64,000 nucleotides of DNA from Taxillus chinensis (GCA_023512835.1 CM042086.1:9153799-9217798), one strand, 5' to 3'. Positions 30,720 to 43,827 are shown, counted from the first letter of the stretch. Program-made: numbers and translations. The notes: generated from the letters alone by a model not told the origin.

Positions 30720-33568
30720 TGTCATCACTAGTTTTCGTCCGGGCCCTTTTGGGGTGAGCTCAAACTAAACCAATGGTGAGAAAATTTAGAGTCGCCACCA
30801 ACTGTTTTTGGGGTACAGTTGGATACCCTCTACTTTGAGTAGTTTAAAGTGTGTGGTCTGCGTTATCGGATATGGGTTCGGGAGTTGGTTACGTGTAGGG
30901 AAGGATTAGCACCCCTACAACTCCCTTTCGGTATCTAATTTAGGAGGAGGAGGTTTCTATTTTATTTGTCTTCTTGTGGATCGGGTTAAATTTCCTAAAA
31001 AGTCTACGATTTTTATTTAGCTACATTATTTATTAAAGTCATGGTTAAAATTGATTTATCCTAAATTTCTAAAGGGAATCCTAAGAGTTTTTTTTTTTTT
31101 TTTTGAAATGGAGAATGAGACCTAGGGATTGGTTTGGTTTTTAGTTTTGCTCTTGGAAATTGAAGTCCTAAAAAATGTTTTTTTTCTTTTTTGGGGTTTG
31201 GGTTAGAACATACATTTTTATTTTTATTTTTTTTGTTTTTTTTTTTTTTTGTGTTTGTTTTATTATTATTTTTTTTGTTTTTTTGGTTTTTTTGTTTTTT
31301 TTTTGTTGGAAGACATTTTGGAAAATATTTTATTAAAACATTTTCAAAACATGTTGTTGAAGAGATTTTGGAAAACATTTTATTGCAAAACGTTTTGGTT
31401 TTTTTTTTTTGTTTTTTTTTTCGCTTGTTTGTTTGTTTTTTTTTAGGAGACGTTTTTTTAAAACATTTTGAAAATTATGTATTGAAAGCGTTTTGGAAAG
31501 CATTTTTTGTGGAAAACATTTTGTTATTTCTTTTTTGTGTGTTTTTTTTTAAAGCTTTGAACCTAAATCTATGCGTTTTATCAACAATTGAAAATACATA
31601 TATATCAACATAGATGTGGAGTGTGTGAGTGTGACATCCACAAAAGAAAAAATAAAATTACTCTTTTTTTTCTTTTCTTGTTTTTCATCTTCTCCCTTTG
31701 CTCTCTTTTGCTTCTTTCTTTTTTTTTTACTATACTTTACACATTACAACATACACATAGGAAGAAATACAGGAAAATACAATGAAAAAAAAGGCTGAAA
31801 AGCAATTACATCAAATATAAGTAAACTAAAAACAAAAACTAGAAAAATGCTAAAAAAAAAAAAATTACACCAAATATAGATACAAATAAGCTGAAAAAGT
31901 AGTGAAAAGATAAAGGCTGAACCGACTTTGAAGATTTGCAACGCCATCTTCTGCTTGAGCTCCTGCCGGCGCTGATAGTCACTTGCTCGACTCGGAACCG
32001 ACAGATCTAACAAGGGGACTTATGAAGAGACTTCCTTGGTATTTGGAGATAGGAGGGCTGGGGGTAGGTGTAAGAGAAAGAGAGGGCTGAAGTTGGAGTT
32101 TGCAAGGAGTGGATGAGTGATTTCTTATGATGATGATTCCTGGGATTCTGTGTTTTTTTTTCTGGGTTTGCAAGGAGGAAGTCGGGGCTTTTTTTTTTTA
32201 TGATGAGGTCAGGGCGTTTTCGATGATGATGAGGCTGGTTTTTGATGATGAGGCTGGTTTTTCTTCTTTCTTTTTCTTTCTCTTGTGTTTTTTTTTTTTG
32301 CCGAACGAGGCCGGGACGGAATCCTCTCTTTTTTTTTGTTCTTTGCGGGGAAGAAGCCGGCGTGATCTAGTTTTTTTTTTTTTGGACTCAACTCTTTGTT
32401 GTTTTTTTTTCTCTCTCTCTGTTTGCGTGGGATGAGGAATGGTAGCAGGGGTTTTTTTTTTCAACGATCCAGGCCTGCGAGAACCGAAGATTGCATTTTA
32501 AAGGGCTGCCGAAAGTTTTTTGGCTGGATGTCATTAATTGCGGCATTTAATGCTGCATTATTGATTTCCTCATTTTCCTCCAAGTTTTGTGCAATTTGTC
32601 GGGTGGTCTGGCGATTTGCGGCTCGTGATTGCATTTTTTATATCTTTGTTTTGTACATGTGACCGACAGGCATTCAAAAATAATGCTTTGCCAGGATGGC
32701 CAGCGCATAAAACAGGCCCCGTGAACGACCGGCAAGAGAAAGAAGCCAGCGAGAAAATCAGCGAAGGCAAAAGGGGTCGAGGGCTCGAAGTGTTGGCAAG
32801 TCGGAGTGTCGGCAGGGTCGAAGCTTCGGTGGGTCGAATTTTAGTGGGGCGAAAGTCAACGGTCAACGGGTCAAAGTGTCGGCGGGTCGAAGGTTAACGG
32901 TCAACGGGCCGAAAACTTACTGGTATTGCAGGTCAAGGTTCAAAGGTCGGAGTGTCGGCGGGTTTATAGGCTTCGAGTGTCCAGGGTCGAAGGGTTGAAG
33001 GTCGAAGTGTCGACGAGTTGGAGGCTTCGAGGCTTCGCATTTTCACGAGTTCGAAGGGTCGAAGGTCGAAGTGTCGGCAGGTCAACGGGTCGAAGGTTCG
33101 CAAGTCAAGGCGTCGTAAGTCGTGGGCGTCGTAAGTCCGAAGGGGCGAGTCGCGGGTCGGAGTGTCGGCGGCGAGGCTTCGAGGGTCAAAGGTCGAGGTC
33201 AGCAGGTCCACGGGGCTTCGAGGCTTCGAGTCTTTGAGGCTTCGGGGCTTCGAGCCCGGAGCTTCGAGGCTTCGAAGGTCAACGTGTCGAAGTGTCGGTA
33301 GGTCAACGGTCAACGGTCAACCCCGAAGTTTTTTTGGCCATAGCTTCGTCATTTTAAGTCCGATTTGAGCTCGGTCAAGTGCGTTAGTCTCCAATTTTCA
33401 TCCTCTATCACCTGGTGTTGGTCTTGGGGCGCTTCAAGGACTTGTAGCGAAAACCATTTCTTGGAATATGGGATCATTGTGGACCTGCTCAACAAGGTAT
33501 ATGGCATGGGCAAACAGATATATCAAATGGGGTTAGTATGTCCAACCCGGACAAAATGGGGTCCAACA
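30720..33568 (-). repeat. 5' LTR of Ogre-3
   Basis: In minus-strand sense it runs from TGTTGGACCCC to AGTGATGACA, 2849 bp. It is colinear with 17181-20123: U5 block (about 30903-30925), T-rich tracts (31100-31560) and CGA-rich repeats (32770-33325). Its outer end at 33568 enters another gypsy LTR, so Ogre-3 probably inserted there. Confidence 0.88.
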
Positions 33569-34012
33569 AAGGGTAATCCTGTACTTTCCCATACATCATC
33601 GGACATACAATAAGACAAACAGTCATACGACATCACATCACAAATAGTATGCAAATACAAGTCCACGGACCCATATCCGGGATATAATAAAAACAATACA
33701 AAATACGGCAATGTATCATACATCGAGTAGTGGGCACGTCCTCCTAGAATAAAGTCCTCCACTAGTCCCGGGTCATACCTGAAAAGGTAAACAGCAAGTA
33801 GGGGTGAGCGACAAGCTCGGTAGGTGACCCCAACACTCCACATCATGCAAACATACAAGTCTATACTACATGCTCGTGTACTCGTGCACCTGTGTAGTGT
33901 GCACCATCATCAGGACTCAGCCTGCAAACAAACATCAGGACCCAGCTTGCCCACACAGGATAGCTTGTCCACGATCCTCAACAGGATCCTAGCTTAGGGC
34001 ACTCAGCCCTAC

Positions 34013-34144
34013 CACAGCGCTATATGCCCGGACACAGTGCCACACAGGCCTGCCATCGGCGCATATGCCTGCCACGGCCACAGCGCAATATGCCCGGCCA
34101 CAGTGCCACACAGGCCTGCCATCGGCGCATATGCCCGCCCCGTC
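34013..34144 (-). repeat. Two tandem 66-bp units
   Basis: CACAGCGC starts units at 34013 and 34079, which differ at only a few positions. The unit is GC-rich with GCCACACAGGCCTGCCATCG. It lies between the putative splice donor and acceptor of the LTR. Confidence 0.85.
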
Positions 34145-35239
34145 AACCACATAGCATCATCTCGTGCTCTACGGTGAGAACCCAACAAGTCATAGAGCCT
34201 GAGCCCCAATCCCTCAAACCAACATACCAACACCAATATGGTCTTAAGGTATACAATACTCCCTTTAGAACTGTAGCCGGTCTTCACAAGTCGATCCTTA
34301 TTCCTTGACTAAGGAAAGAGATACCCATAGGAGTTATTTTCGTGAAATAAAAAGTCCCGACATTGGGTCTCCATATCATAACTATGATAATCTGATTTTT
34401 GGGGATTTTTCTCGAGATGTCTAACCCCACTTTTCAAAAATTCACCTCTACGAAAAACTGGATTTTTCCGAGATTTTACACTAAATCCCAATTTTTACAT
34501 TTTGAAAGAGTGAGAATTTATTTTTCTAGTATTTTTCTTTGAATCCAAATGGGGGGGTATTTCGTTATTTACATTGTAACTTAAATACTTAAAAATGTGG
34601 AGAGGCATAATGGTTACAATGTAAATGGTCCAATCCGATCCGCACTGGAACCGCACTTGTCCAACTACTCGAAACTGCCTCGCCGAGACACCTTGCTCGA
34701 CGCTCTACTCGATCTTGCTCAACGCTCTAGGCTCGAGCATCATGCTCGAGGCTCCCGATCGACGGTGCTCGACACTCTGCTCGAGGCTACCTTCTACTCG
34801 ACGCTCCCTGCTCGAGGCCTCCGCTCGAGACTGCTCGAGGCCTCCGCTCGAGACTACTCAAGACTCTGCTCGAAGCTAGCCTCGAGCGGTTTCCCGATCA
34901 CGAATTGCCGATTGCGTTCTTCCCCAATTCGTCCCAAAACCCAATTATACTCGTCAAATCTCCATTTTTAAGCAACAATTCATCCCTATTAAGGGTTTCT
35001 AACATCATCTAGCCATATTAGGCTACCAAACAACCTAAATCATCTAGGTTTCATGCTCAATTTCCATTTTCCCCAATTTCTAGGGTTCATCACGAATTTG
35101 CATGATTTCATCTAATTCTTACATGTTAATCCAATAAAACAGCAAGAAAAGGGTGAAGAATCAATGGAACACCTACCTGGAATGATTCTTGATGCTTGAA
35201 CGAGCTCAAAACGCCCAAAATTGAAGGCTCCAAGCTTCC

Positions 35240-35271
<32 letters not shown>

Positions 35272-35324
35272 AAGCTCTCCAACGCAGAAACGCTGAAACG
35301 TAACGTGGAAGCTCTCTTTCCCCC

Positions 35325-35332
35325 TATTTATA
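35325..35332 (-). promoter_or_regulatory. TATA box of the minus-strand LTR
   Basis: TATAAATA (minus strand) is followed by GGGG, about 330 bases inside the LTR, followed about 150 bases later by the donor at 35177. The layout equals that at 450-581. Confidence 0.55.
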
Positions 35333-35672
35333 TTTCTGTATTTTCTTTTATTAATAAATCCTAAAAATATCAATTGACCTCCCGAGGTCACGAACTCCAA
35401 ATTGAGCCCAATTATTGTCAAAACGCTCGAAATGACGAGCACATCACTATCCAGGATATTTTCCAACCCAATTGATCGCTCAAACGCAAGGTCAACCAAT
35501 AACTCCCAAAAAGTCAACAATCGGGCCACTCGGGGCCCCGACCCCGGAATTGGGCCCAATTACGGTCAAAATGCTCACATTGACGAACACAATATTGTCC
35601 AGGATGTTTTTAACAACAGAGAAAGACTATCTCTCAGCCCTACCCAAATACAGGTCTTTACATGTATAGTAT

Positions 35673-36156
35673 TGTCACGACACCGCACTCGAGCACGTCA
35701 ACATGTAGATGTTAGGAGCATGGGATGGGTTGGGGAGACATGATCCCTACTGAGCTGTGGTTGCTCACCCCTCCCATTGTGTTTTGTTTTCTTTTCAGGA
35801 ACCTACAGGCGTTAGGTGGAAACACCGAGGTGGAAGACAGTTCGCTTTATTGCTTTGTTTAATATTATTTTGTGTTGTTAATTTTTGTGGGACCTTTGTA
35901 ACCCCAATGAGGAGATATTGTAAGGGGAAATTTAATTTTAATAAAGGCATGTTTGGTTTGTAAACACCTATTGTCTGGTTTGTAATTGATTATTATGTTT
36001 TAATTTGAATAAAGATACATGGTTTGGTCTTCCTGAATATTTATAGTGGAAGTTTGAGCCTAGTGTAGAGTTATTTTATCTCAACCCTTTGCCCACTGGG
36101 TGGGTAAAGGGGAGTCATGTACCGGTTTCCTCGGGTTAGAAATTTGGGGCGTAACA
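35673..36156 (+). mobile_element. 3' part of a gypsy LTR, opposite orientation
   Basis: It starts TGTCACGACACC and ends AATTTGGGGCGTAACA, a usual plant LTR ending. It contains GCTCACCCC and then TTTTCTTTTCAGG (35766-35802), the acceptor-like motif also seen in the neighbouring LTR, and an AATAAAG signal near 36000. No 5-bp duplication is visible (AGTAT against TACCA), so it is a fragment rather than a clean solo LTR. Bases 36157-36269 hold nothing I can identify. Confidence 0.5.
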
Positions 36157-36269
36157 TACCAAGTGTTTAACGACACTCTCGTTTGTCCGGATCAGGATTA
36201 TGTATTTTGTACTTTGCTTTGCTCTCACGAGTGTAGTTTCCAAATTAAAACAAGTCTTCTGCAATAACT

Positions 36270-37714
36270 TAAAGTAAACATGAACGTTCTCAAATCAAAT
36301 TACATAGGGTTTTATCCGTATCATCCAAATTCGGGGCTTGATCCAACACCCGCAAACCCCGAAAAAAGTCGAGTGATCTCGATGGAGAATACTCTCTGTC
36401 ATCAAAAGCTCGGCATTCCGCTCACACCAAATACACCAAAGAAGACAATGAGGGACAACTCTCCACACCACCGATCGCTGCCCCATGCCCCCGAGACGGC
36501 ACTCAAACAACCTACGAAGGGACAACGACATCACCTAAAGAAGGCCGAACAAGCCTATAATCACGTTCCACAGCTCCCTAACATATTGACAATGAAGAAA
36601 TAGATGATTCACAGACTCTGTTGAAGCCTCACACATAAAACACGACTCACGAGAACTAAACTCGGGTGTCGCAGGTTATCAACAGTAAGGATCCTATCAA
36701 GCACTGCGGTCCAAGCAAAAAAGGCAACTCGAGATGGAACTTGCGCCTTCCACACACTACGCCACGAGAATGTACCTGGCCGAGCAAGCATCAAAAGAGA
36801 GTACATGCTCTTAACATGAAAACCATGTGCCTAATCAGGCGGCCAACCAAGCCTATCGGTCTCCAACCACACATGGGCAACCAAATACGACCGATCGAAA
36901 AAAGATAAGAAAGCCTCTAATTCCCAATCATGGGCAGCCCACTAAAACACCACCTCCCACTGCATAGTAGTATCTCGTAGACAGTGAACATCAGCCACAA
37001 AAGTATTAGGGGAGCAAGCAATCCGATACAACTCTAGGTAATCGCGCTTCATCTATATCATCCCAAAAGCAAATAGAAGCACCATCCCCTAGCTCAAATC
37101 CCATAAACTAAGAGAAAGAGTCCCAATGCGCGTGGACGAATTTCTATAAACTTAAACTATGCGGCCCATGAGGCACCAAAGAGGCTCAACCCCCATTGGC
37201 AACGCCATACTTCACCACAATCACCTCCCGCCACAGGGTCATTCTCTCCACCCTGAAACGCCACAACCACTTCCCCAAAAGAGATACATTAAACCGGCAG
37301 AACTTCTTAATGCCCAAGCCGCCCTGAGAGAGAGGGTGACACACTGTCCCAACGCACCAATTGAGGTTTGGACTTATCCGCAACAAAACTCCAAAGTTCC
37401 TTTGGATCCTCTCGAGTCGAGAAGCCACAACTACCGGAATAGGGAACAAAGACATATAATAGGTCGGCAAGTTGGAAAGGGTGCTCCTAACCAAAGTGAG
37501 GTGGCTCCTCTTGGAGAGGTAAAGACATTTCCACCCATCCAAATGACGCTCTATCCTCTCAATGATCGGGTTCCAAATAGTGGCAGCTTTAAATGGAGCC
37601 CCTAAAGGAAGACCCAAATACAAGAGCGGAAACCGCTCGACGACACCCTAAAATGTCAACCGGCTCCCCCCAAGCAAGGCACATCCCAAACAGGAACCAA
37701 AGCGGATTTACCGA
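36270..37714 (-). pseudogene. L1-type LINE: end of reverse transcriptase and zinc-binding domain
   Basis: Reading from 37623 down: the thumb region of a plant LINE reverse transcriptase (YLGLPLGAPFKAATIW, HLDGWKCLYLSKRSHLTLVR, LSNLPTYYMSLFPIPVVVA), then QGGLGIKKFCRFNVSLLGKW. At 36806-36609 comes the zf-RVT zinc-binding type sequence (FSWRSVWKAQVPSRVAFFAW), and at 36534-36295 the C-terminal tail (VVPHCLLWCIWCERN). Frame changes and stops lie between the pieces, so it is dead. The endonuclease and RT palm are not in the window; the LINE is cut at 37714 by the Ogre-4 LTR. I see no poly(A) tail at its left end. Confidence 0.82.
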
Positions 37715-39754
37715 TGTTGGACCCCATTTTGTCCGGGTTGGACATACTAACCCCATTTGGTGTATATACCTTTTTTTGCCCATGCCATATACCTTGTTGA
37801 ACAGGTCCTTAGAGATTCCCTGCGATTTGCACAAGATGGATGCATTAACACAAACCGGGAAGCCCAAAATGGATAACCATTGCTACAAGTCCCTGAAGTA
37901 CCCCTAAGGCTAATACCAGGGGATAGAGGAGGAAATTTGGAGAATAACACACTTGATCGAGCTCAATTCCGATGAAAAACGAAAAAGTTATAGCCAAAAC
38001 AATTTTCATTGAAGAAAGTCAAACTTGCCAAAAGACGGTCAATGCCCCTGGTCAAATGGCCCAAAAATGTGCACGTGAGGAATAGTTCGAAATGTCTATT
38101 TAGGCGAATACGGGTCTTCCCAAACAATCCCTAAAAGGTCGTCCATCTTTGCATTTTAGGTGAGGGTAAAAAGGTAATTAAAGGTTTTAAAAAAAAAACT
38201 TCAGGGTTGACCGTTGACCTTCGACCTGCCGACACTTCGACACCATTGACCTTCGAAGCCTCGAAGCCCTGAAGCCTCGAAGCCCCGAAGTCTCGAAGCA
38301 TCGAAGCCCTGAAGCCTCGAAGCATCGAAGCCCTCGAAGCCTCAAAGCCTCGAAGACTCGAAGCGTCGAAGCCTCGAAGCCCTGAAGCCTCGAAGCCTCG
38401 AAGCCTCGAAGCATCGAAAATTCGAAGCCTCAAAGCCTGGGAAACCTCCGACCTGCCGACACTCCGACCTTCGACCCTTCGACCCTTGACCCTCGAAGCC
38501 TGTAAACCTCCGATCTGCCGACACTCCGACCTTCGACCCTTCGACCCTTGACCCTCGAAGCCTGTAAACCTCCGATCTGCCGACACTCCGACCTTCGACC
38601 CTTGACCTTCGAACCCTGTGAGCCTTCGACCCTTCGACCCACCGAAACTTCGACCCACCGAAACTTCGACCCTGCCGACACTTCGACCTGCCGACACTCC
38701 GACCCTACCGACACTTCGACCCTTTGACCCGTTGACCTTCGCTGTTTGGCTTCTTTCGCTGGCTCTCTCGCTGGCATTCTTGCTGGCTACTCACGGGACA
38801 TGTTTTAATGAGCCGGCCATCCGACGAATCGTTTTTCAACGCCTGTCGGTCACATGTGTTAAATGAAAACTTAAAAAAAGGACAATCACGAGCTGTATAG
38901 GTCACCAGACCACCCAACCACGCACGAAATCTGGAAATAAAAATACTACATCAATAATACAACATTAAATGCTACAATCAATGCAATCCAGCCAAATCCT
39001 TTCAAATGTAGTCTTCGTTCCGGCGAAAAAGGAGTTCGACCAAGGAAAAAGGGGGAATTCGGTAGGAGAGAAAAAAAGAGAGTTCGGCATAGAGGAAAAC
39101 AAGAGTTCGGTAGAGAGAAAAAAAGAGTTCAACAGAGAAGAAAAAGAGGGATTCACGCCCAGGTAAAAGAAAGAGAGAGAACGCCCATAAAAAAAAAAAA
39201 AAAAGGAGAACGCCCAGTTTGCTGCCATTTTCGCCCAACTCTTGCATTCAAAAAAAAAATAACAACAACTTCCTGCTATTCTCGCAACCAAAAATCGCCC
39301 ATTTTTTCCGCATCCTCTTTCCCTCTTATCTCATTCCAGCCCTCTTTTTCCCAGAAAAACGAAAAACACAAAAAAAAAAAAAAACAACTCCGGTCCCGCC
39401 TTTTCCTTATGTTTCCCTCATAAAAAAAAACACAAAAAAAATAATTTCTTTTCATTCCCTATTCCTCACACCCACTCTCCTCAATTCCAGCCACAAAAAA
39501 AGTCATAATCCTGCTTTCCCATGTTTTCTACCCAAAACCCATAAAAAATTCTCATCTTCTCTCATCTCCACACATCACCGCAATTTCCAAATCAAAATCC
39601 CAACCGATTTTTGCCATTTGCGCTATTGGAACTTGGTGATTTGGTAATTCGAGCAGGTGATGTCGGTGCGGACAAGGATCCAAGCGAAGTCCGGGTGGAA
39701 GCCCCAAAGTCGGTTCTATATTTTTTACTTATGCACATTCATATTTGATGTAAT
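37715..39754 (+). repeat. Ogre-4 5' LTR, first part
   Basis: It begins TGTTGGACCCC after CCGA in LINE sequence. It includes tandem TTGACC boxes (38203-38220), the CGAAGCCTCGAAGC block (38230-38740) and an A-rich stretch (39010-39500), colinear with the minus-strand LTRs. It breaks at 39754, where the Athila tandem starts. The last five bases, GTAAT, are the target duplication. Confidence 0.88.
39750..39754. repeat. Target site duplication, left copy (GTAAT)
   Basis: GTAAT directly precedes TGACAGACAAG, the right-hand terminus of the Athila LTR in minus sense. Five bases is the usual Ty3/gypsy duplication length. Confidence 0.85.
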
Positions 39755-41266
39755 TGACAGACAAGATTTTTTGCCTCTCTAAAAGAGCTAGCTAATGTCG
39801 TTAAATCTCTCTTCAAAATAATAAATTCCCTAAGTTTGCACTAAAAGAATAAGCGGCAAGAAAGGGGTCGAACCCACAGGATTAACCTAGTTCTCTAGTT
39901 CTCAAATCAAATCACCCAATTACTCTTGTTCTATAAAATGTCTTGGCAAAAAGTTTTCTTTTTTAAACTAAAGATCTAATTTTTATGTGGTTTTCTGAAT
40001 AAACAAAGAAAGTAAAGTGATTTTAGGATTAAGATTTAAGGATTAAAAGCATCTAGGGTCACAATTTCACCTCCCTATGTTATCTCTCCTGGTTCATGAT
40101 ATTAGGGTTGTCCGATTGAAAACATGCTAAACATAAGCCAAGGACAACAAATGGTCATTGAGGTCCTTTTAAGAGTTGTATGCCAGAATGGTCATCTAAA
40201 CACACAAACATGCAAAGCCAATAAATCATACTTGCAAAAGGATAATGATCACACCAATTACAAATAAGTTATGAATCTCAATCTGCCCCAGACTAGGGCT
40301 AAGAATATCAAGGTGTACATCCAAAGATAGAACTTAAGAACAGATTCATAAAACATGCAAAACTCAATCATCCAAAACCAATATTCATAAACACAAGCAA
40401 GCAACAAGGGGGCTACATTGCTCCCCTAGATTAAAAGACTACTCACGCATGATTACAAGCAAACACAAGGCGAGAAAAGCTCAACATCTTCTTCTTGATC
40501 ACGCGCACAAAGAAAGCTTCAAATTCGGGCTCCAAAATCCGCGACGGCTGGCTGCGACGGCTGCTCTCCTAGGTCAAGGACAGCCTCCAAGACGTGGAGC
40601 CTCTCTCTCTCTTAAAACGTGTAGGGGGGTTAGGCATGGCTAGCGAGAGGGCGTGGATGCTGTATTTATAGAGGTTGGATGGGCCTTGAGGTGTGTAACC
40701 TAGCCCATCTATCAAAACGACGTAGTTTTGATAAGTAACACTCGAAACATTAAAAACTCTATCTTCCATCCACAATTTGGACTTGGGCCTTCAGGAACAA
40801 ATGATCGGCATGGAAAAACGATTGGATCGGTCCAAAAATATCTCTGCACGCCAATTTGCACGTGATATGGTGAAATCACGTGCACCTCCAAATCAGCTCA
40901 AACTTCTCCCCAAGCTTCCTTGCATCTTGTAGAGGCCTGAGAGGCAAAAATAGGCTTGCACGTGAAATGGGTGAATTCACGTTCAGCTCCAAATCAGCTC
41001 CAAATGCTCTGAAATTTCTCCTGGCAGGTAGAGGACATCATTCCAAGCAACTTTGGTTCTTGCACGCCAATTGTTTGAGGCCATCTACTATGTCAAAAGT
41101 GAGGTCCAAAACCTGCCAAAACAACCTAAAAGCGCATGTATTTGCAAATAGTATCTTCCTAGGGGTTAGAGCAAATATATATGATATATGAGGCAATAAG
41201 GCTCTAATCATGCTCTTAAACATCCTAAATAAACACTAGAATAACGGCATAAAATGCACGTTATCA
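39755..41266 (-). repeat. Athila LTR a
   Basis: In minus sense TGATAACGTGC to CTTGTCTGTCA, 1512 bp. TATA box at 40663-40670 and G-boxes near 40858-40965. It is the 3' LTR of the left internal. Confidence 0.92.
40663..40670 (-). promoter_or_regulatory. TATA box, Athila LTR a
   Basis: TATAAATA in minus sense, within CTCTATAAATACAGC. The equivalent boxes of LTR b and LTR c are at 50301-50308 and 59927-59934. Confidence 0.6.
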
Positions 41267-41913
41267 AATACACCACACTTGAACCATTGCTTGTCCTCAA
41301 GCAAAAACATACAAGCATGCAAAAATAAAATAAACACGCAATCAAACGGAAGAAAAATAAAATAACAAATCAAGGAGAATCATGGTTTCCTAAGCATGCA
41401 ACTCTATCATGATGAAATGGGAATTTAAGCATCAAAATGAGTCATAGCTTAGTTCATTCATGTCCATATCCCTAGTCCAACAACCATGCAATATCTCCAC
41501 TTAAATTTCAGATATGAGCAAGCAATCCATGATGAAATAGCACCTAGTTTCCCTTTAAGTTCTTACCAAGGATAAGCAGCCTCACTCAAATATAATAATT
41601 CTCAAGCCCAATACCTATCAATGAACAATGGATGGAAAACTCTATCTCAACACTCGCCATCAGCTATTGATTAAGTACTTGCCAAGCAATCATGAGAGTT
41701 CCCTATTGTGCTCATCAAAGAAAACACACTCTCTATTCTACTTTATTTGAACTCACACTCTAGTCTAAACTCAATAAACAAAACATGAGCTAAAGAATTG
41801 AGCTCAACACTCTCAAAACAAAACACAATTCAGCCAATGTGGCTTCACAAATCTAAACAATCACACATAAACATCAGGCCATTGTGGCTTTTATTCGAAT
41901 CTTTCTTTTTCTT

Positions 41914-41951
<38 letters not shown>

Positions 41952-42685
41952 TAATAACCTTACAAGGTTGCATTTTATGCTCTCCCTTGATGGATTATTC
42001 ACTCTTTTTTTTTTACTCACATAACACATAAATAAGACTGATTTTTTTTTAATGCATAACCCTTGCCATTTTGCTACATAAGGAGAGACAAAAATTCATT
42101 GAAGTCTCACATCCCATTTCCAATTAAGTGATGGCTTTTTCACATTCCGTATCACAACCTTTTCCAATAATATCACACAATAAAGAAAAGAATGCAAAGA
42201 CAGTCCACAATGACTTAGAGGTCTTGCATCCTAACTCCACACACCAAACACGAGCACTAATAAGTAATCACATGCTTACTTGACTCCTACCATTAAATAA
42301 CCAATGTTAAGTGCAAAGAAGAGTAGCAAATCAAACTATTACCCAAAAACCATAAATGTCACTCAAGGGCTAAAAAGAAGTCGTTCTCATTTTTCATTTC
42401 TTTTTCACTCAACTTTAAGGGTTACTTAGGTCTATCATAGCATTTCATGCTCAGCTAATATTCAAAACTCAGCTCCAAAAACATGGTGATATCATTCAAA
42501 AGATAAAGACATGATTAAACCAATTCAGAGCACATTTTAACTACTTTAACACCCTTATCACAACATGATACTAATGTGGCATAAAAATTAAATTTTAAGC
42601 CAAAATTGCATACTTAATATCCATGTCTCCACAAACAAATCATTCAATCAAACAACTCAAACAATCATGCAAATAAAAACAGTTT

Positions 42686-42724
<39 letters not shown>

Positions 42725-43827
42725 AAATAAAACATGCAATCACAACATAAAAGACAAGCAAGTGGCTCAAGTCACTCCCATACACCACACTTAAAATATG
42801 CTATGTCCTCATGGCATAAAATAAGGAGTAGGAAAATACTTACCTCGGTTTGGCACACTGTAATAGTAGATGACATTGGCCACCATTTGTCGTACCTGAG
42901 CCACAAAGTCAACCGACGTCTCGCCGCGCACTTCCCAAGTTTCTCTCCCTTGCAGAATAGCCATCATGTAGTAGCAAGCAAAGATCCCACCTGGAGTGAT
43001 TTTGGTGGGGAAGCCTTTGAAGATGGCCTCCCTTTATATAGCGTGCGAAGGAAAGAGGCTCCAATTGGCGTGATACACGTGCCCCTAACTTTTCGAGTGT
43101 TTCGACCAAAATACCCTCTCGCACGTGAATTGGCTGAATTGGCGTGCAGGTCAGAATCGTCCCAAACTTTGGTGGTAGGTCCCCACTGAGCTGGAAAGCA
43201 ATACTGCCTTCTGCACGTGAATTGTGGGAAGCTTCTAGGAGGGCTAAAATCGGTATTTTGCATTTTTGGGCCTCCATATGACAGATAGCAATTCACGTGC
43301 AAGAGTAAACGTGATTCACATGGTCTTCATCTACCATTCCATAAAGTTACAGCTCAAAAGGAGGTGCACGTGAATTGGGCAATTCACGTGCAAATTCACG
43401 TTCAGGCCCAAACTGGCCCAAATTTCTCCACTGAGTTGCTTATGCATTACGGACCATCTTTAACTCTTGCACGTGAATTGTTTGAGCCCATCTTCAAGCA
43501 CTTTTGGGCTTCACTTGCTCCTTGCTCCTTGACTTTGACTTTAAAAACAATTCCACAAGTTCAGGACCCAAAAATTTTCTCATCCTGCACATGGTTAGCT
43601 AAGAAAGGAACAAAGTCTCCTGCACAATGGTTAGCTTGCAAACAAATTTATTGAAGAAAACAAATAAGAGAAAATAACAGAAAATAAAACACAGGAATAA
43701 ACATTGGGTTGCCTCCCAACCAGCGCTTTATTTAAAGTCCGTAGCTAGACTTTCGGTGATGATCATGCAATGGTGAAAGAGAGGGAATCAACTATCTCCC
43801 TCCGAGTTGAATCAAAGTAAGGTTTCA
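41267..43827 (-). other. 3' non-coding region of Athila internal 1
   Basis: It lies between the integrase stop and LTR a. It holds the 13-mer AAGTGTGGTGTAT next to the LTR (41268-41280) and again at 42780-42792, runs of 34 T (41916-41949) and 37 T (42687-42723), and the conserved small-ORF segment (about 42860-43000, minus strand) followed by the donor AGGTAAGT. It also holds several CACGTG boxes, a 13-bp perfect inverted repeat (43365-43392) and the stem-loop motif at 43701-43735. Confidence 0.65.
43365..43392. repeat. Perfect 13-bp inverted repeat carrying two G-boxes
   Basis: TGCACGTGAATTG, then GG, then CAATTCACGTGCA. The same structure is at 52998-53025 in internal 2. It is the centre of a group of CACGTG motifs in the 3' region. 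Confidence 0.75.

Larger units (their letters stand above)
33569..35662 (-). mobile_element. Chromovirus-like (Tekay/Del-like) LTR, truncated
   Basis: In minus-strand sense it begins at 35662 with TGTAAAGACCTG, has a TATA box (35325-35332), a (GA)n tract at 35241-35271, and a strong splice donor CCAG|GTAGGTG at 35177. Further on are a CTCGAG-rich stretch (34690-34885), a 66-bp tandem repeat, and an acceptor-like ACCTTTTCAG before 33778. It is cut at 33569 by the Ogre-3 LTR. No coding region is convincing. The family call rests on LTR style. Confidence 0.55.

Noticed and set aside
35673..36156. Solo LTR with target duplication
   Set aside because: The flanks AGTAT and TACCA do not match, so it is only a fragment.
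36280..37905. Plus-strand frames over 36280-37907
   Set aside because: They are antisense to the LINE reverse transcriptase and to the Ogre LTR start.
41916..41949. Long T runs as retrogene poly(A) tails
   Set aside because: They lie inside the Athila internals at equal places in both copies, with no retrogene beside them.
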